Shown: positions 61,966 to 64,000 of the stretch, in pieces | Numbering within the stretch: position 1 is the first letter of the stretch | Layout: each line of letters starts with the position of its first letter | Origin: Ulvibacter sp. MAR_2010_11 | GTDB lineage: Bacteria; Bacteroidota; Bacteroidia; Flavobacteriales; Flavobacteriaceae | Reading direction: 5' to 3' | Length of the DNA stretch: 64,000 bases | NCBI RefSeq assembly: GCF_002813135.1 | Contig: NZ_PHTY01000001.1 | Span: 429,501-493,500 of the forward strand | Translations under genes and position numbers: made by a program | The notes under the pieces: generated by a model | The model's database searches: none | What the model was told of the DNA's origin: nothing | What the model saw: only the letters and a program-made list of their open reading frames with translations

Positions 61966-64000
61966 TTAGTCTACATTATCGTGTAAAAACGAATTGTTGG
62001 AACGCAATTCGATATCGTCATCGTCATCGGTATTCACCGAAGTGCGGGACAAATTGGTGTCGCTCTTTTTGGTATCGTCCAAATCAATTCCCATCCGCTT
62101 GTACGCAGGTTGCTTTTCTATATCTTCAATCTTGGACGCACTGTTTCTAAACTTGTAATTAAAGTCCTTCATGGTCTTTTTACGCTCCTCACTGCGATCG
62201 CGTAATATTTTAGAAATCGGTGCATTCAACGGATCGGCAGGTTCGTTCGAGTCGGTTTCGGGCGCTGCAGGTGCATCGATGGTCTTCTTCTCAAAAACGA
62301 TCTCCTCATCGGCTATTTCCTCCGTTTTCTTAACAGGCTTTGCCGCATTCAACATGGATTCCATTTCCTGGTAATCGTCCAGGCTGTATCTCTTAATGCC
62401 TTCCCCCGAAACTTCAGTAATTGGAACAACCTCTACATGATCTTTTACCTCAATTTCCTCAATGCGGGAAGTCATAATTTCCGGTTCCTCTTGCTTTTGC
62501 TCTTGCTGTTGTTTTGGCTGTGGTTTCTTTTCTGAAGGCGCGTGCAACGGTAAATCGAACATCAAAATCTGATCGTCGTTATCCTGAACTATTTCCGAAG
62601 CAGTTTCCTCTTCTTCCGAATCTTCCTCTTCGGCTTCAAAAGCTACTTCTTTGATCACAAAATCTGCTTCTTTTTTTGGTTCCGACTTCGGTTTTAAAAT
62701 CACAAACTCGTTTACATCGATCTCGTTGATGAAAACCTGCTCGAATTCGGCCAAATGCAAAATATCGATCACCTCGTATTTTACATCCAGATTTTTAATA
62801 AGCTGGGAGGTTTCTATATAGCCTTCAAAAGGAAATTCCTTTTGAGGTGCCGGTTCTTCCTCTTCAAACAAAGTATGCTTTATAACCGGAGCCGGTGTAG
62901 CCGCCTTTACTTCAGGCTTTGCCTTTGCAGGCAGTTCCACCGGACTTGCAGTAGCCTTGGCGGTTAAAACCTGCTCGGCACGTTGTTCGTCTTCGAGGGT
63001 ATGAATGATCTTTTTAGATTCGGTATTTACAATTTCATTCTGTTGCTCGGCATTGAAACCGGTAGCGATTACCGTAATAGCAATAGCCGCTTCCAAAGAT
63101 TCGTCTTCGCCAACTCCCATGATGATATTGGCACTGTGACCCGCCTCATCCTGAATGTAATCACTAATTTCACCAATCTCATCGATGGTAATCTCTTCAC
63201 TTCCCGAAACAATTAATAACAACACATTTTTCGCCCCCCGAATCTTGTTGTCGTTTAACAATGGTGAGTCCAAAGCCTTACTAATGGCCTCCTGAGCTCT
63301 GTTACCTCCTGTTGCATTGGCGCTTCCCATAATGGCGGTACCACTATTGGACAACACCGTTTTTGCATCCCGAAGGTCAATATTTTGTGTGTAGTGATGT
63401 GTAATTACTTCTGCAATACCACGCGCCGCTGTTGCCAACACCTCATCGGCCTTTGAGAATCCTGCTTTAAAGCCAAGATTTCCGTATACCTCGCGTAGTT
63501 TGTTGTTATTTATCACTACCAATGAATCTACATTCTGGCGCAGGTTTTCAACCCCAATATGCGCCTGGTCGTTTCGTAATTTTCCTTCAAACTGAAACGG
63601 AATCGTAACAATTCCCACGGTAAGAATGTCCATCTCCTTCGCCATCTTAGCAATGATAGGCGCAGCTCCCGTTCCGGTTCCACCTCCCATACCGGCCGTG
63701 ATAAAAATCATTTTGGTATTTGAGGTAAGCATGTTTTTAATTTCTTCCAAACTCTCCACGGCAGATTGCTCCCCAATCTTTGGGTTTGCTCCTGCTCCCA
63801 ATCCCTCAGTTAGCGAAACGCCTAACTGTATTTTAATCGGTACCGGGCTGTTCTCCAGGGCCTGGGCATCGGTGTTGCAAATAACAAAATCTACACCTTT
63901 TATGCCCTGACTAAACATATGGTTTATAGCATTGCTTCCGCCTCCCCCAACACCAATGACCTTGATCACATTGGATTGATTTTTTGGCAGATCGAAAGAA
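61966..64000 (-). CDS. ftsZ: Cell division protein FtsZ (5' end beyond the window)
   Basis: FtsZ is the tubulin-like GTPase that forms the division ring. The visible part (678 residues) starts in SFDLPKNQSNVIKVIGVGGGGSNAINHM. A GTG at 63969 is an internal valine and not the start, because family sequence continues upstream to the window edge. The GTP-binding signature is ITAGMGGGTGTGAAPIIAKMAKE, and the T7 loop segment is GFKAGFSKADEVLATAARGIAEVI. After the globular core (about residue 340) comes an unusually long acidic linker of nearly 300 residues, rich in Glu, Lys and Pro, and the end NNSFLHDNVD. Flavobacterial FtsZ proteins are long in general, so this may be normal for the group. Confidence 0.97.
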   Translation of the reverse strand, partial: SFDLPKNQSNVIKVIGVGGGGSNAINHMFSQGIKGVDFVICNTDAQALENSPVPIKIQLGVSLTEGLGAGANPKIGEQSAVESLEEIKNMLTSNTKMIFITAGMGGGTGTGAAPIIAKMAKEMDILTVGIVTIPFQFEGKLRNDQAHIGVENLRQNVDSLVVINNNKLREVYGNLGFKAGFSKADEVLATAARGIAEVITHHYTQNIDLRDAKTVLSNSGTAIMGSANATGGNRAQEAISKALDSPLLNDNKIRGAKNVLLLIVSGSEEITIDEIGEISDYIQDEAGHSANIIMGVGEDESLEAAIAITVIATGFNAEQQNEIVNTESKKIIHTLEDEQRAEQVLTAKATASPVELPAKAKPEVKAATPAPVIKHTLFEEEEPAPQKEFPFEGYIETSQLIKNLDVKYEVIDILHLAEFEQVFINEIDVNEFVILKPKSEPKKEADFVIKEVAFEAEEEDSEEEETASEIVQDNDDQILMFDLPLHAPSEKKPQPKQQQEQKQEEPEIMTSRIEEIEVKDHVEVVPITEVSGEGIKRYSLDDYQEMESMLNAAKPVKKTEEIADEEIVFEKKTIDAPAAPETDSNEPADPLNAPISKILRDRSEERKKTMKDFNYKFRNSASKIEDIEKQPAYKRMGIDLDDTKKSDTNLSRTSVNTDDDDDIELRSNNSFLHDNVD

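Noticed and set aside
63969-64000. GTG at 63969 as start codon of ftsZ
   Set aside because: The frame stays open to the window edge and encodes the family-typical SFDLPKNQSN before it, so the gene starts outside.

Overview
The window looks like chromosomal DNA from a marine-type member of the Flavobacteriaceae (Bacteroidota). The evidence is a complete flavobacterial-style Na+-NQR operon, type IX secretion system (T9SS) components (a plug-type protein and PorT), four proteins with T9SS-type C-terminal sorting domains, a TamL-like lipoprotein, and a short primary sigma factor without region 1.1. Many promoters match the Bacteroidota pattern TTG-N17-23-TAnnTTTG, and several genes start with TTG. 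No ribosomal RNA operon, prophage, transposase or CRISPR array was seen.

Layout. 1-11.6 kb (minus strand): nqrABCDEF, then a separately transcribed secreted M36 metallopeptidase, then a small conserved protein coupled to apbE, the flavin transferase that flavinylates NqrB and NqrC (cut by the window edge). 11.7-17.1 kb: T9SS plug protein, DUF3667 membrane protein, apaG, an NRDE protein and pruA. 17.1-23.7 kb: an envelope thiol/secretion block with an Omp28-like lipoprotein, TlpA, a DUF6029 beta-barrel, a small T9SS cargo and a second Omp28-like T9SS cargo. 23.7-32.4 kb: rsmG, a desaturase-aminotransferase-purT run, trkA-trkH, and menG-porT. 32.4-41.6 kb: a TrmH-type methyltransferase divergent from tamL, then fbaA-accD, a lipoprotein, and rpsO-pnp. 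41.7-45 kb: lipoprotein, ECF sigma, probable anti-sigma, rpoD. 45-50.8 kb: a BLUF photoreceptor coupled to rpe, an AraC-type membrane regulator next to a beta-propeller-like cargo, an MtfA-like peptidase, a BAX inhibitor-1 protein and a small conserved protein. 51-55.2 kb: a nitrite-reduction module with an outer-membrane porin, a lipoprotein NirK fused to cytochrome c, a NirV-like protein and SCO.

55.2-61.35 kb is the accessory part. A mosaic of short-period repeats runs up to a TSUP permease. It is followed by an A/T-rich block (protein kinase plus an RNase H-fold-like small protein, RmuC, a secreted hypothetical protein). That block ends in seven tandem copies of a roughly 119-bp structured repeat lying directly behind a tRNA-Arg gene. 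Housekeeping order resumes with a YqeY-type protein and ftsZ, which runs off the right edge.

The best candidates for something new are the kinase/RNase H-like gene pair with AAGCCAACA-bearing motifs at both ends, the tRNA-Arg-linked repeat array, and the BLUF-rpe coupling. The heme-fused NirK module and the AccD lacking its zinc-ribbon cysteines are also worth attention. All functions are inferred by reading the sequence; no database search was run.
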